A DNA stretch of 64,000 bases from Lachnospiraceae bacterium (GCA_900771195.1 CAAGMZ010000005.1:1-64000); one strand, 5' to 3'. Numbered from the stretch's first letter, positions 40,195-49,081 are shown. Program-made: numbers and translations. Notes: generated by a model from the sequence alone, not told the origin.

Positions 40195-40438
40195 TGAAAA
40201 ACAGATGAAGGTTAAAAAGCCCGTTTGTGCTTGCACAAAACGGGCTTTTTAACTTTCAGATGTAAAGGACACCGAGTGCGAAGCGATGTGCAAGGCACAG
40301 CGCGAAAGCACGAGGTGTACGGCCCCGCGGGAGCCGCGAAGGCGGCGAAGCGGGGATTTTCATCACGAGCAGAGGGAATCGAAAAAGCCCGATTGTGCTT
40401 GCACAAAACGGGCTTTTTAACTTTCAGATTTTCATCAC
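40191..40438. repeat. Duplicated terminator hairpin around a GC-rich structured insert
   Basis: Two 47-bp direct copies (40214-40260 and 40382-40428, one mismatch) each form a terminator: AAAAAGCCCG..TTGTGC / GCACAA..CGGGCTTTTT. Between them 121 bp of unusually GC-rich DNA with internal stems (ACACCGAGTGC / GCACGAGGTGT, and CCCCGC / GCGGGG). The outer ends GTGATGAAAA (40191-40200) and TTTTCATCAC (40357-40366, again 40429-40438) are inverted repeats. It resembles a palindromic terminator that took up an insert with partial duplication. Confidence 0.75.
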
Positions 40439-40453
40439 ATAAAAAGCAGACAT

Positions 40454-41116
40454 TTATTCACAGATTGTTCCGTCTGATATGGTTATTGTCCGTGAAGCAA
40501 GTGCTGCAACATCTGGGTCATGAGTTACAACAATCACGGTTATTCCTTTTTTATTCAGGTTAATTATGAGATTCATTATCTGGTCACTTGTTTTGCTGTC
40601 AAGCTGTCCGGTAGGTTCATCAGCAAGAAGCAGTGATGGCTCATTAACTATCGCGCGTGCAATGGCGACACGTTGACGTTGTCCGCCTGAAAGCTGATTT
40701 GCTTTCTTTTTTGCCTGATCTGCAAGACCTACAGACTCCAACGCATTCATCGCTTTTGCTTTCAGCTTTCTAAACGGAAGCCTGCTAAAAAGTAAGGGCA
40801 GCATGACATTGTAGATGACAGTCTGATTGTTTATGAGTGCAAAATCCTGAAGTACAAAACCAATACTTTGGTTTCGAAGAGAAGCTTTCTTTTCATCTTT
40901 TAATTTTTGGATATCCCGGTTATCAAATATGTATTCGCCTTGCTCATAATCATCCAGGGTTCCGATGATGTTAAGAAGAGTTGTTTTTCCGGAGCCTGAG
41001 GCACCGCGAATGGATATGAATTCTCCTTTGCTGACAGTCAGACTGATGTTCTTTAAAGCATAGAAATCTGATTTTCCGACTTTGTAGATTTTGCTGATGT
41101 TTGATAACTTAATCAT
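40454..41116 (-). CDS. ABC transporter ATPase, LolD/MacB type
   Basis: 220 residues, complete. Walker A GASGSGKT (39-46), Q-loop FVLQDF, signature LSGGQRQR, Walker B LLADEP, D-loop GQLD, H-loop VVTHDPD. ATPases of this group pair with FtsX-type permeases, of which two are encoded upstream. Its start overlaps the stop of the adjoining permease by four bases. Probably powers peptide export, extraction or resistance. Confidence 0.9.
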   Translation of the reverse strand: MIKLSNISKIYKVGKSDFYALKNISLTVSKGEFISIRGASGSGKTTLLNIIGTLDDYEQGEYIFDNRDIQKLKDEKKASLRNQSIGFVLQDFALINNQTVIYNVMLPLLFSRLPFRKLKAKAMNALESVGLADQAKKKANQLSGGQRQRVAIARAIVNEPSLLLADEPTGQLDSKTSDQIMNLIINLNKKGITVIVVTHDPDVAALASRTITISDGTICE

Positions 41117-42318
41117 TCTGATACACTCCTTATGTATGAGGCCGGCGTTTTGTGACGCATTGATATGACAACGGCTACTGCTGATACAATAACTGTAAGA
41201 ACAAAGTATAAGGCAACAGGTAAAAGCGATGAACCGCTTATATAAAAGCCCTCTGACGAAATCATCCCTTTTCTGCTAAGACAGTAAAAAACAAGAATAA
41301 AAATCATGTTAGCGAGTGTTGGAACAGCAGATATTACTACAGCTGCCGCAACGGATAACACCGCACATTTGGCTGTGCCGAACCCACACAGATAGCAGAT
41401 TGACAGCTCCTTCTCTTTTCTTTTAAACAACAGTATTGTCATACTGAGATATGCTATAATTGATGCCAACAAAAGAAACATCGGGCGCGGAAGCAATTCC
41501 TTCATCCGGGTTGTTAAGTCATGACGGGTATTCTGTTCAATTACACTGAATTGTACAGCTTTTCCATAATTGTCAGTAAATTCCGTTATCCTTTCAATTT
41601 CTTCCTCGGATGCGTTTGAATCCAGTGAGAATATACAGTTGTTTTCAAAAGTTATCTGTGATATTTGGGAAAGCCTGTCCAAAACTTCGTCGGTTGCCTG
41701 CATTATCACGGAGTTTGTATCGATTAAAATATCATCTGCCGTGGTTGCTGCTGTCTTGGAATGTGACAGGTTAATCATTTTGGCAGGGTATGACATGTGA
41801 CCGCAGACGGTAAACGATTCCGTATGGTTATCCGGATTATAGAATTCCAGTTCAATAGTGTCACCGGATACGCTGTCAAAAGCATTTCCGGCAAGGATGC
41901 ATCCGTTTTCACAGGCAGAATAATCGAGCCCCATGTTTTTAAGTGAGGGGAAGTCGGTCAGCATATGTGGGTCTATAAGGACAATACTGATTCCGTTGCC
42001 GTTAAAAGATACCGGATTGGCAATGCATATGGTGTATGCATAGTTTACAGCGGGCAGGCTTTCGAGACTGTCGATAAGTTTTCTTGTTTTTTGTCCGGAG
42101 ATGCCGGGAGATTTATAGTCATCAGAGGATAAAAACACTTCGGCAAGGAAAAGCTGAGACGACGTATTTTTAATGACGTTATAATTATAGGTAACCGACC
42201 GAAGCCGTGATACAGTCATGGTTCCCATAAATATTGAAAAAGACATCATAATTGCCAAAACAATGGAAGGAAATCGTATTCTTTTGAAAAAATTGTGAAG
42301 CAGATAAAAAAATTTCAT
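41113..42318 (-). CDS. FtsX-type ABC transporter permease
   Basis: 401 residues. Helix 1 at about 17-39, an outer domain of about 230 residues, helix 2 near 278-298, coupling segment LSICYLCGFGTAKCAVLS, helix 3, and helix 4 near 365-390, ending HKTPASYIRSVSE. All four helices are present, in contrast to the truncated relative at 1780-2958. Second permease of the transporter, eleven bases from the first. Confidence 0.85.
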   Translation of the reverse strand: MKFFYLLHNFFKRIRFPSIVLAIMMSFSIFMGTMTVSRLRSVTYNYNVIKNTSSQLFLAEVFLSSDDYKSPGISGQKTRKLIDSLESLPAVNYAYTICIANPVSFNGNGISIVLIDPHMLTDFPSLKNMGLDYSACENGCILAGNAFDSVSGDTIELEFYNPDNHTESFTVCGHMSYPAKMINLSHSKTAATTADDILIDTNSVIMQATDEVLDRLSQISQITFENNCIFSLDSNASEEEIERITEFTDNYGKAVQFSVIEQNTRHDLTTRMKELLPRPMFLLLASIIAYLSMTILLFKRKEKELSICYLCGFGTAKCAVLSVAAAVVISAVPTLANMIFILVFYCLSRKGMISSEGFYISGSSLLPVALYFVLTVIVSAVAVVISMRHKTPASYIRSVSE

Positions 42319-42329
42319 AGTACACCCCG

Positions 42330-43379
42330 TTATTGCTTATGCCTTGCCTGCACCGGGGACAGTCGGGCGTATTTTCGTGAAAAAATCAGAATAATCAGGA
42401 CTGACATGGCAAAAAGCAATGCAAAAATAATAATATAGTCCGGCATTGTGTATCGTATATCCGATGACATATTTATTTTGTTGAAGAACACAGGTGACAG
42501 TAAAAAGTGGATAACCAATCCTACAATAGCTGACAGCGTTGTAAGCAGTGCACCCTCCCAAAAGACCATGACGGATATTGTAAGTCCGGACGCCCCGGAA
42601 ATGATGCTGACAATGTTTTCATCCATGCCCGACTCCAGCATATAGCTGAAAAGAAATGCAAAGGACAATGACGATACCAGATAACAGAGGCATATCATTA
42701 TAAGCTGTGAAAAGGAATTGTTCCTGTCAGTCAGGTCAAAGAGGGTCGGAGTACGGATAATGCTGCCCTGAAAAGTGTTATTTAAGAGTTCTTCTGCGGG
42801 GTCTGAGCCGTGGCTGTAATGCTCAAAGGACACGCTGTAAATTGTATCTGTTTTCCCGATGAATTTGTTATACATTTCATTCGATATGTAAAACTCATCA
42901 CCCGTATGCTGCCCGACTACGATGAAATCCTGTCCAAAGAATGTCAGCGTATCACCGATTGATGCAGAATATTCGGAGGGAACAATTATCTCGTTTTTGC
43001 ACGGAACGGTAATTTTGCCTTTGACCCTTACAGAAGGAACATCTCCCCATAAAACAGAGAAAAAATCCGTGCGGGCAGTTTGGACGTCATTATCAGCACT
43101 GCTTATTTCACGATGCCCAACCACAATACTTTCAAATAATCCGGAACGGATTAGAGAACTGATTGTGTCATTGAATGGGTCAGCCTCTGCATATACTGTA
43201 TACTGTCTGTATTGTATTTCATGTGAATTTCTGTTCCTTACCGCCGGCAACATATTGCCGTACAGGTAGCAAAAGACTAATGTGTTTATTATTCCGCCGA
43301 GAAAAAAGAGAATAAAAATCAGTTTGTTTTTCCTGAAATATTGTGCAAGGCGGTTTAATACCAAATACAGAAATTTCAT
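42330..43379 (-). CDS. FtsX-type ABC transporter permease
   Basis: 349 residues. Helix 1 at about 19-41, outer domain of about 180 residues, helix 2 near 228-250, a cytoplasmic stretch that includes ESGMDENIVSIISGASGL, helices 3 and 4 near 270-295 and 315-335. Four helices as expected for FtsX-type proteins. With the other permease it forms a heterodimer served by the ATPase at 40454-41116. Preceded by the gene for a small secreted protein, 60 bases away. Confidence 0.83.
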   Translation of the reverse strand: MKFLYLVLNRLAQYFRKNKLIFILFFLGGIINTLVFCYLYGNMLPAVRNRNSHEIQYRQYTVYAEADPFNDTISSLIRSGLFESIVVGHREISSADNDVQTARTDFFSVLWGDVPSVRVKGKITVPCKNEIIVPSEYSASIGDTLTFFGQDFIVVGQHTGDEFYISNEMYNKFIGKTDTIYSVSFEHYSHGSDPAEELLNNTFQGSIIRTPTLFDLTDRNNSFSQLIMICLCYLVSSLSFAFLFSYMLESGMDENIVSIISGASGLTISVMVFWEGALLTTLSAIVGLVIHFLLSPVFFNKINMSSDIRYTMPDYIIIFALLFAMSVLIILIFSRKYARLSPVQARHKQ

Positions 43380-43439
43380 TTTAGTTTCCTTTAACCTTCA
43401 AAAATATATAGGACTAATAAAAGTGGTAATGGATTACGT

Positions 43440-43853
43440 TTATTCGCAATAATAGTCCCAACTTTCAGAATACTTATTAATTACACGAGAAGCATAGTGG
43501 TTTATTCTTTTGGCATATGCTTGATTATTTACGGTTGCTTTTCCAGAATTTATTACATTACCATCTTTTTTTGTACTGGAAGAAACTTCATAATCACCGT
43601 TTAACGCTGTGATTTTAACATATGAGTACCCAGTGGCATCATTGGAAACACTAAGGTCGGTAGAGGCACGAACATATAGAAAGAAATTTGCTGGGTTATA
43701 CCTCATTGTAATGGCTCCGTTACTAACAGAGGTAACATATGAGTTTGAAAAGTCAACTTCAAAAGTCTTTTTTTGTGTGGACGCAAACACATAAACAGAC
43801 AGGCTTGAAATAACAGTTAAAATTACACACATTGATAAGATGATTTTTTTCAT
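43440..43853 (-). CDS. Small secreted protein in the AgrAC-like/ABC locus
   Basis: 137 residues from ATG 43853, chosen for GAAGGAG upstream on the minus strand. Sec signal peptide (MKKIILSMCVILTVISSLSVYVFA), cleavage predicted after VFA near residue 24. The mature 110 residues are rich in Ser, Asn, Tyr and Val, beta-prone at first, then NNQAYAKRINHYASRVINKYSESWDYYCE with a single C-terminal cysteine. No family recognised. Its place between a two-component system and an FtsX-type ABC transporter parallels the secreted protein at 16344-16730, though I see no clear sequence similarity. A secreted toxin or signal protein is possible. Confidence 0.72.
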   Translation of the reverse strand: MKKIILSMCVILTVISSLSVYVFASTQKKTFEVDFSNSYVTSVSNGAITMRYNPANFFLYVRASTDLSVSNDATGYSYVKITALNGDYEVSSSTKKDGNVINSGKATVNNQAYAKRINHYASRVINKYSESWDYYCE

Positions 43854-43929
43854 AATGGTTTTCTCCTTCTTTCGTTGAAATATGTGGTATATATAATCTT
43901 CAATGATTATTATTCTTTGCCACATTTTT

Positions 43930-43935
43930 ATTATA
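43930..43935 (-). promoter_or_regulatory. Possible -10 box of the secreted-protein/ABC operon
   Basis: TATAAT on the minus strand (43935-43930) about 75 bases before the start codon. The hexamer 17 bases upstream is TTTAGC, a poor -35, which would fit a promoter dependent on an activator such as the LytTR regulator encoded upstream. No clear LytTR site was found here. Confidence 0.35.
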
Positions 43936-44057
43936 GGCATTAATCGGCTTATGCTAAAATAGTAGTAAGTAATACAGGAAAAAGCAAGGATAAGTGCAAA
44001 AGTGGCTGTTATTTCTGCGACTTTGGAATTTGTATGAAAAAAATATGAGGGAAAAGA

Positions 44058-45329
44058 TTAATTTTGCATTAATACATATATGTGAAATTCGTTTTCTTCC
44101 GACCTTAATGTGTAGGTGCCGTTATATTTTTCTGCTATTTCTCTGACGCTCTGCAGCCCGAAACCATGCAGCTCCCCGGCCTGCTTTGTAGTAGCTATCT
44201 TATTTCCGATTATCGGAACAGGTCCGCATACTGAGTTAAGCATATGAATGCTCAGATAATTTTGCTGCTGGGTTATGTACAATGCCACGTGACGGTTTTG
44301 AGGGATGACATTTTCACATGCTTCGATTGCATTGTCAAACATATTGCCGAGCAGTACACACATGTCAAAGGAATCCACGAGAAGTCCGGAAATGTGCACA
44401 GAGTGTGAAAAACTGATGCCGGAGGTCTCCATCGTCTGTTTTTTTGAATGTATAAGAGCGTCAACTGATTCGTTTCCGGTTATGGTTAATGGCATGGTGG
44501 ACGAGAGGCTGGCGGAAATTCTGTTAAGTATGTCCATACATCTGTCCGGGTTGCTTTGTATAGCTTCCTTAAGCGCAAATATCCGGTTTTTCATGTCATG
44601 AATGGTCTTGTTTGCTGCTTTCTGCTTTTCAGACAACTCCCTGTAGTAATCAGCTTTATACGAAAGCTGCTGTCTCAGCATTTTCTCCCTGTTTTTTTCT
44701 TCTGCCTCTTTTAGCTGAAACTTGAACAGATAAAGTAATATGATATCTGAAAAGAACAGAAAAACTACAACTACGGTTGGAAAAATTGCGGTTGAGTATG
44801 CATAGTCCGACAGAACATAGAGTATTGAGAAAATCCCCATGATAATCATAGACATGAAAACGTATCCGGAAATTCGCTGCTCAGTAGTTTTTCTGAAATG
44901 ACAGATTGTTTTTACGGCTGCCAGTACAAGTAATCTGGATATGATAACACATATAATACAAAAGGGTATGCTTTGCCGGATTTTTTCTGCTGACATACCG
45001 GACAAGACAGTCAGAAGGAGCGTAAATATGGTTTCGGGCAGTATTAAGAGAACCGAAAGAAGTCCGGAAAGGAGAAGTCTTTTGGTCCATGGAATTTCAT
45101 ACACAAGTGACAGGATAATTATTGACAAAAACGTAACAATGACGGAAATTATTGGTTTTTCAATAATGGACGTTACAACTGACTGAAACAGCAGGACAGA
45201 CAGAAGCAGTATTACAGATGTACGGACAGAAAGCTTTCGCTTTTCACCGGTCGACCGTAATAATGAAAGGGTGATTATTTCTCCAACTGCAATGCCGAGG
45301 ACATTTACGATGTAAAACATAATGTTCAT
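44058..45329 (-). CDS. GHKL-type sensor histidine kinase (AgrC-like)
   Basis: 423 residues. About six helices in the first 200 residues form a membrane sensor. The cytoplasmic part has a HisKA_7-like helix with phosphoacceptor histidine in KTIHDMKNRIFALK, the N-box NMFDNAIEAC and the G-box GFGLQSVREIAEKYNG. This is the AgrC/ComD plan for kinases that sense peptides. No AgrB or AgrD gene is near, so the signal is likely external or the locus's own secreted protein. Overlaps the regulator gene by four bases. Confidence 0.87.
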   Translation of the reverse strand: MNIMFYIVNVLGIAVGEIITLSLLRSTGEKRKLSVRTSVILLLSVLLFQSVVTSIIEKPIISVIVTFLSIIILSLVYEIPWTKRLLLSGLLSVLLILPETIFTLLLTVLSGMSAEKIRQSIPFCIICVIISRLLVLAAVKTICHFRKTTEQRISGYVFMSMIIMGIFSILYVLSDYAYSTAIFPTVVVVFLFFSDIILLYLFKFQLKEAEEKNREKMLRQQLSYKADYYRELSEKQKAANKTIHDMKNRIFALKEAIQSNPDRCMDILNRISASLSSTMPLTITGNESVDALIHSKKQTMETSGISFSHSVHISGLLVDSFDMCVLLGNMFDNAIEACENVIPQNRHVALYITQQQNYLSIHMLNSVCGPVPIIGNKIATTKQAGELHGFGLQSVREIAEKYNGTYTLRSEENEFHIYVLMQN

Positions 45330-46033
45330 ATTTTAGTACCTGCCAGATAAAGATTGAAATCATTCAGAAATGCGGACTTTAAGCGTCTGCTGATGGGGAC
45401 GGTCTCGTTGTTGGCAAGCAGTATTTCATTTTGAGTGACATGCTTTATTTTTCCCATTGATACAAGATATCCCTGATGGCATCTTGAAAATCCGTAAGGC
45501 TTTAACTTTATGTATTCATCAGGCAATTTTCCTACACACTCCAGCTTATCAGAGAATGTGCGGATAAACAGATGACGATTATAGGCTTCAATATAGTAAA
45601 TATCGCTGTATTCCAAAACACAGCTTGTATCTCTCCATTTTACCACGTATTTTTTATGCCGGATGTGATATGTGTGCAGCGCCCTCTCGAAGTCAATTTT
45701 AAATGCAGCTTCGTCAATGGGCTTAAGAAGAAACTGAAACGCATCAAGGCGAAATGTTTCGGAAACATAATCCGGGTGGCTGGTAATAAAAATGATTATG
45801 GTGTCCTTACGTGCGGTTCTCAGCCTTCTTGCTATATCTATACCTGAAATACCATCCATCTCAATATCAAGGAACATAATTTCATATTCATGCCCGGTGT
45901 CGATTGATGCCGCCAGCTCTTCTCCGGAGGTGAATACGGATAATGAGATGGCATTTTGTGCCATATACGGCTCTATCAGGGTTTTTATCTTATGTGTGCA
46001 TTCGGGAACATCATCAGCAACTGCTATATTCAT
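45326..46033 (-). CDS. LytTR response regulator (AgrA-like)
   Basis: 235 residues. Receiver domain with acidic pocket VADDVPE and phosphoacceptor aspartate in IMFLDIEMDGISG, then a LytTR DNA-binding domain (about 130-230, SDIYYIEAYNRHLFIRTF and GFSRCHQGYLVSMGKI). First gene of the operon; the kinase gene follows with overlap. Likely activates the downstream secreted-protein/ABC operon. Confidence 0.92.
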   Translation of the reverse strand: MNIAVADDVPECTHKIKTLIEPYMAQNAISLSVFTSGEELAASIDTGHEYEIMFLDIEMDGISGIDIARRLRTARKDTIIIFITSHPDYVSETFRLDAFQFLLKPIDEAAFKIDFERALHTYHIRHKKYVVKWRDTSCVLEYSDIYYIEAYNRHLFIRTFSDKLECVGKLPDEYIKLKPYGFSRCHQGYLVSMGKIKHVTQNEILLANNETVPISRRLKSAFLNDFNLYLAGTKI

Positions 46034-46073
46034 ATATATTCTCCGTTCTGTTTTGCTTTATCAGACCGTTTAT

Positions 46074-46102
46074 ATAATACTACATATTTGCATGTGATTC
46101 AA
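46074..46102 (-). promoter_or_regulatory. Promoter of the AgrAC-like two-component operon
   Basis: Minus strand TTGAAT (46102-46097), 17 bases, TATTAT (46079-46074). Directly upstream lies ACAGTTAAT (46110-46102), resembling half of an AgrA-type binding site; this suggests autoregulation but is weak evidence. Confidence 0.45.
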
Positions 46103-46150
46103 TTAACTGTACAGAACTATTTTTACATCCTCTTTATCTTCAAAAAACCA

Positions 46151-46202
46151 TTTACACGCCAATTTAATTAGTGTATAATATTTTGGTGTGCTTAGTGCAC
46201 AC
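46151..46202 (+). promoter_or_regulatory. purA promoter and adjoining dyad
   Basis: TTTACA (46151-46156), 17 bases, TATAAT (46174-46179). At the predicted start of transcription GTGTGC TTAGT GCACAC (46186-46202) forms a small dyad that might be an operator or 5' hairpin. No purine riboswitch is visible. Confidence 0.65.
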
Positions 46203-46233
46203 AATAACACAGATATATTCAGGAGGAACGGGC

Positions 46234-47526
46234 ATGGTTAGAGCTATAGTTGGTGCCAACTGGGGCGATGAAGGAAAAGGCAAGATTACCGATATGCTTG
46301 CGGAAAAGTCAGACATTATCGTGAGATTCCAGGGAGGAAGCAATGCAGGACATACTATAATTAATGATTACGGTAAGTTCGCACTTCATCTTCTTCCTTC
46401 AGGAGTTTTTTATGACCATACTACGAGCATTATCGGAAACGGTGTTGCACTTAATATTCCGTTTTTGATAAATGAAATCAAGGGGCTTGAGGAGCGCGGA
46501 GTTCCGGCACCTAAGATACTTGTTTCAGACAGGGCACAGATACTTATGCCTTACCATGTGGATTTTGATGCATATGAAGAAGAGAGACTTGGAGGCAAGG
46601 CTTTCGGTTCAACCAAGTCCGGAATTGCTCCTTTCTATTCTGACAAGTATGCCAAAATCGGATTTCAGGTAAGTGAGCTTTTCGGTGAGGACTCACTCAG
46701 AGAGAAGGTTGAGCGTGTGGTAGACTATAAGAATATCCTGCTTGAACACCTTTATCATAAACCTAAAATGAATCCTGATGATATATATAATACGTTGATG
46801 TCATACAGAGATATGGTCGCTCCTTATGTTGCTGATGTATCACTTTTCCTTAATAACGCAATTAAGGAAGGCAAGACAATCCTGCTTGAGGGTCAGCTTG
46901 GTTCACTTAAGGATCCCGACCATGGAATTTATCCCATGGTAACGTCATCATCAACCCTGGCTGCTTACGGCGCTATCGGAGCAGGAATACCTCCTTATGA
47001 GATAAAAGACATAGTGACGGTAGTAAAGGCATATTCATCAGCAGTAGGAGCAGGTGCATTTGTCAGCGAGATATTCGGTGATGAGGCTGATGAACTCAGA
47101 AAGCGCGGCGGTGATGGAGGCGAGTACGGCGCTACAACAGGAAGACCGAGAAGAATGGGATGGTTCGATGCGGTTGCCACACGTTACGGATGCCGTGTAC
47201 AGGGCGCTACCGAAGTGGCACTTACCGTTCTCGATGTTCTCGGCTACCTTGATGAGATTCCCATGTGCGTAGGATATGAGATAGACGGTAAGGTCATTAA
47301 GGATTTCCCTGTTACGCGCGAGCTTGAGAAAGCGAAGCCGGTGCTCAAGAAGATGCCCGGCTGGAAATGCGATATCCGTGGCATTAAGAAGTATGAAGAG
47401 CTTCCTAAGGAATGCCGTGATTATATCGAGGCTATAGAAGAAGAAATCGGTGTGCCGATAACCATGGTATCCAACGGCCCCAAGAGACATGATATCATAA
47501 TGAGAGAGAGCAGACTGAGCAGATAA
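46234..47526 (+). CDS. purA: Adenylosuccinate synthetase
   Basis: 430 residues from ATG 46234 with AGGAGGA before it; longer in-frame starts overlap the promoter. P-loop GANWGDEGKGKITD, catalytic Asp and His, QGGSNAGHTI, and IMP-binding residues. Joins IMP and aspartate with GTP to make adenylosuccinate for AMP synthesis. Monocistronic, with its own promoter and terminator. Confidence 0.97.
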   Translation: MVRAIVGANWGDEGKGKITDMLAEKSDIIVRFQGGSNAGHTIINDYGKFALHLLPSGVFYDHTTSIIGNGVALNIPFLINEIKGLEERGVPAPKILVSDRAQILMPYHVDFDAYEEERLGGKAFGSTKSGIAPFYSDKYAKIGFQVSELFGEDSLREKVERVVDYKNILLEHLYHKPKMNPDDIYNTLMSYRDMVAPYVADVSLFLNNAIKEGKTILLEGQLGSLKDPDHGIYPMVTSSSTLAAYGAIGAGIPPYEIKDIVTVVKAYSSAVGAGAFVSEIFGDEADELRKRGGDGGEYGATTGRPRRMGWFDAVATRYGCRVQGATEVALTVLDVLGYLDEIPMCVGYEIDGKVIKDFPVTRELEKAKPVLKKMPGWKCDIRGIKKYEELPKECRDYIEAIEEEIGVPITMVSNGPKRHDIIMRESRLSR

Positions 47527-47535
47527 AGTTTTACG

Positions 47536-47566
47536 GAATGGCAAATCAGAGATGATTTGCCATTTC
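47536..47566 (+). terminator. purA terminator
   Basis: AATGGCAAATCA/TGATTTGCCATT stem with a GAGA loop, then TCTTC; ten bases after the purA stop. Confidence 0.75.
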
Positions 47567-47606
47567 TTCACAGATGTTTTCAATGATGCAGATTAAGGAG
47601 AATCAG

Positions 47607-48683
47607 ATGTACGACTTGTTGCGGGAATGTAAAATACAATTGGTTGCCACAGGGCTTTTCGACGGCCCTGCAGTTTTTGTGGTGCTGCTTGTAATAGTAA
47701 TCGTACTGATTCTGGCTGTGGTCGGGGTAATTGCGGCAGAGATAGTGTCCAAGGTCAAAAAAACAAATCCGTCTCCAGGCGGTATGCAGTCCGGAGACAG
47801 TGTTGATGACGAGTGGGTAAAGGACGTGGTTCGCGAAATAACAAGCTATGAGGGACAAAAAGCCGAAGAAGACATAGAAGGTTATGATGGAGAGGAAACG
47901 CCTGATTCAGAAGGCGAGGGTACGGAGAATACAATTTTGACCGACGGACACGCCTTGATATCTCTCAGACATGTCACGTCAGAAGCTGACCGTAAGTCGG
48001 GCAGGGCAGGCATTGCAGGAAAACTACTTGACAGGATAACCGAAAAGAATATGAAAGGCAAAATACCTGTTGTGCTTGATGATGTCAGTTTTGATGTGAA
48101 CAGAGGGGAAATAGTCGGAATAATAGGAACTGACGGGGCAGGGAAAAAAGCTTTAATCAGGCTCATTAACGGCGAGGTGGAACCGTCCGGCGGCAATATC
48201 ATCGTGAACACCGGGGATATTCATATTCTGACTCCGGATTTTCCGGCAAACAGGGAGATTACAGGAAGAAAATATCTGTATAAATGCGCCAAAGAGGAGG
48301 GTTATACCAAAGTATATGCTGACCTGAACTATGACCGCATAGTTGAATTTGCAGAGCTTGGCGGGTTTATGGACGAAAAAATCAAGAATTATTCGGCGGG
48401 GATGTTAGCAAGGCTTAAATTTGCCATTGCTGCAGCGGATGACAACCCGGGCATTCTTATTTTGGATGAGTTTTTGAGCACGTGTGATATTTTTTACAGG
48501 AAAAAATGCGAGAACAGTATACGACGCATGGCACAGGGCGGAACAGCCGTAATCATTGTATCCAATGTCATGAATCTGGTTGCCAAAAACTGTACCGGAG
48601 CTTTGTGGATTGAAAACGGAACGCTTAGGATGACGGGCGAGCCCCAAAAAGTGTGCAGTGCATTTATTCATATGCAGTCCTGA
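47607..48683 (+). CDS. TagH-like ABC ATPase with N-terminal membrane helix and altered Walker A
   Basis: 358 residues from ATG 47607 with AAGGAG upstream. Residues 20-46 are a membrane helix, then about 85 residues of acidic linker, then a TagH/Wzt-like ATPase domain (110-358). Walker A is GTDGAGKK (174-181), with Lys in place of the usual Ser/Thr after the P-loop lysine. The signature is YSAGM (262-266) and Walker B ILILDE (283-288). The replaced residue normally binds magnesium, so activity is doubtful. No permease gene is near. It may be a scaffold or regulator in polymer export. Confidence 0.78.
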   Translation: MYDLLRECKIQLVATGLFDGPAVFVVLLVIVIVLILAVVGVIAAEIVSKVKKTNPSPGGMQSGDSVDDEWVKDVVREITSYEGQKAEEDIEGYDGEETPDSEGEGTENTILTDGHALISLRHVTSEADRKSGRAGIAGKLLDRITEKNMKGKIPVVLDDVSFDVNRGEIVGIIGTDGAGKKALIRLINGEVEPSGGNIIVNTGDIHILTPDFPANREITGRKYLYKCAKEEGYTKVYADLNYDRIVEFAELGGFMDEKIKNYSAGMLARLKFAIAAADDNPGILILDEFLSTCDIFYRKKCENSIRRMAQGGTAVIIVSNVMNLVAKNCTGALWIENGTLRMTGEPQKVCSAFIHMQS

Positions 48684-48688
48684 CAGAA

Positions 48689-48731
48689 AAACTCTGCACG
48701 GAGAAGACATATCGATGGCCATGCAGAGTTT
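48689..48731. terminator. Hairpin after the TagH-like gene
   Basis: AAACTCTGCA/TGCAGAGTTT stem with a long loop, followed by TATTTTG; can act for either strand. Confidence 0.6.
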
Positions 48732-48754
48732 ATTTTGCCGGGCTGGTCTGCCAC

Positions 48755-48780
48755 AAGAGTCCTTAAGCGGACTCTTTTTT
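48755..48780 (+). terminator. Second terminator in the convergent gap
   Basis: AGAGTCC TTAAGC GGACTCT followed by TTTTT. It reaches the stop codon of the minus-strand Dabb gene. Confidence 0.75.
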
Positions 48781-49081
48781 AAAGAGAGAAATCAAGGCAG
48801 CTTCTTACCTTGGTGTATGGACGGACTTTGGAATCGGCTACTGCTACATGCGCGGGATGCGTCGAGTATGCCTTCAGGGAAGCTTCATCAACGAAGGTTG
48901 AATCCAGCATGAGATCAGCAGTTGAGCTGGGAAGACCGTTAATGTTGACCCTGATATCGGTCATTCCGGGGATTTTTCCCGCAAGACCCTCAAGCCCCTC
49001 TTTTATGCCGGCTTTTATTGCAGCCTTTTCTTCGGGTGAGTATTCGTCCTTAAGCGTCCAGAGAATGATGTGTTTGACCAT
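48779..49081 (-). CDS. Dabb family (stress-responsive alpha/beta barrel) protein
   Basis: 100 residues from ATG 49081 with GGAGG upstream on the minus strand. A Dabb ferredoxin-like domain: MVKHIILWTLKDEYSPEEK, and YSTHPAHVAVADSKV near the end, the usual His-Pro stretch. Homologues form dimers; function unknown in bacteria. Single gene. Confidence 0.9.
   Translation of the reverse strand: MVKHIILWTLKDEYSPEEKAAIKAGIKEGLEGLAGKIPGMTDIRVNINGLPSSTADLMLDSTFVDEASLKAYSTHPAHVAVADSKVRPYTKVRSCLDFSL

Noticed and set aside
40225..40563. Open frame of 112 codons across the duplicated groEL terminator
   Set aside because: Its repeated peptide simply translates the duplicated hairpins; it runs into the opposite-strand ATPase gene.
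46034..46233. Purine riboswitch before purA
   Set aside because: A consensus promoter lies only 55-83 bases before the start, leaving no room for an aptamer; only a small dyad is seen.
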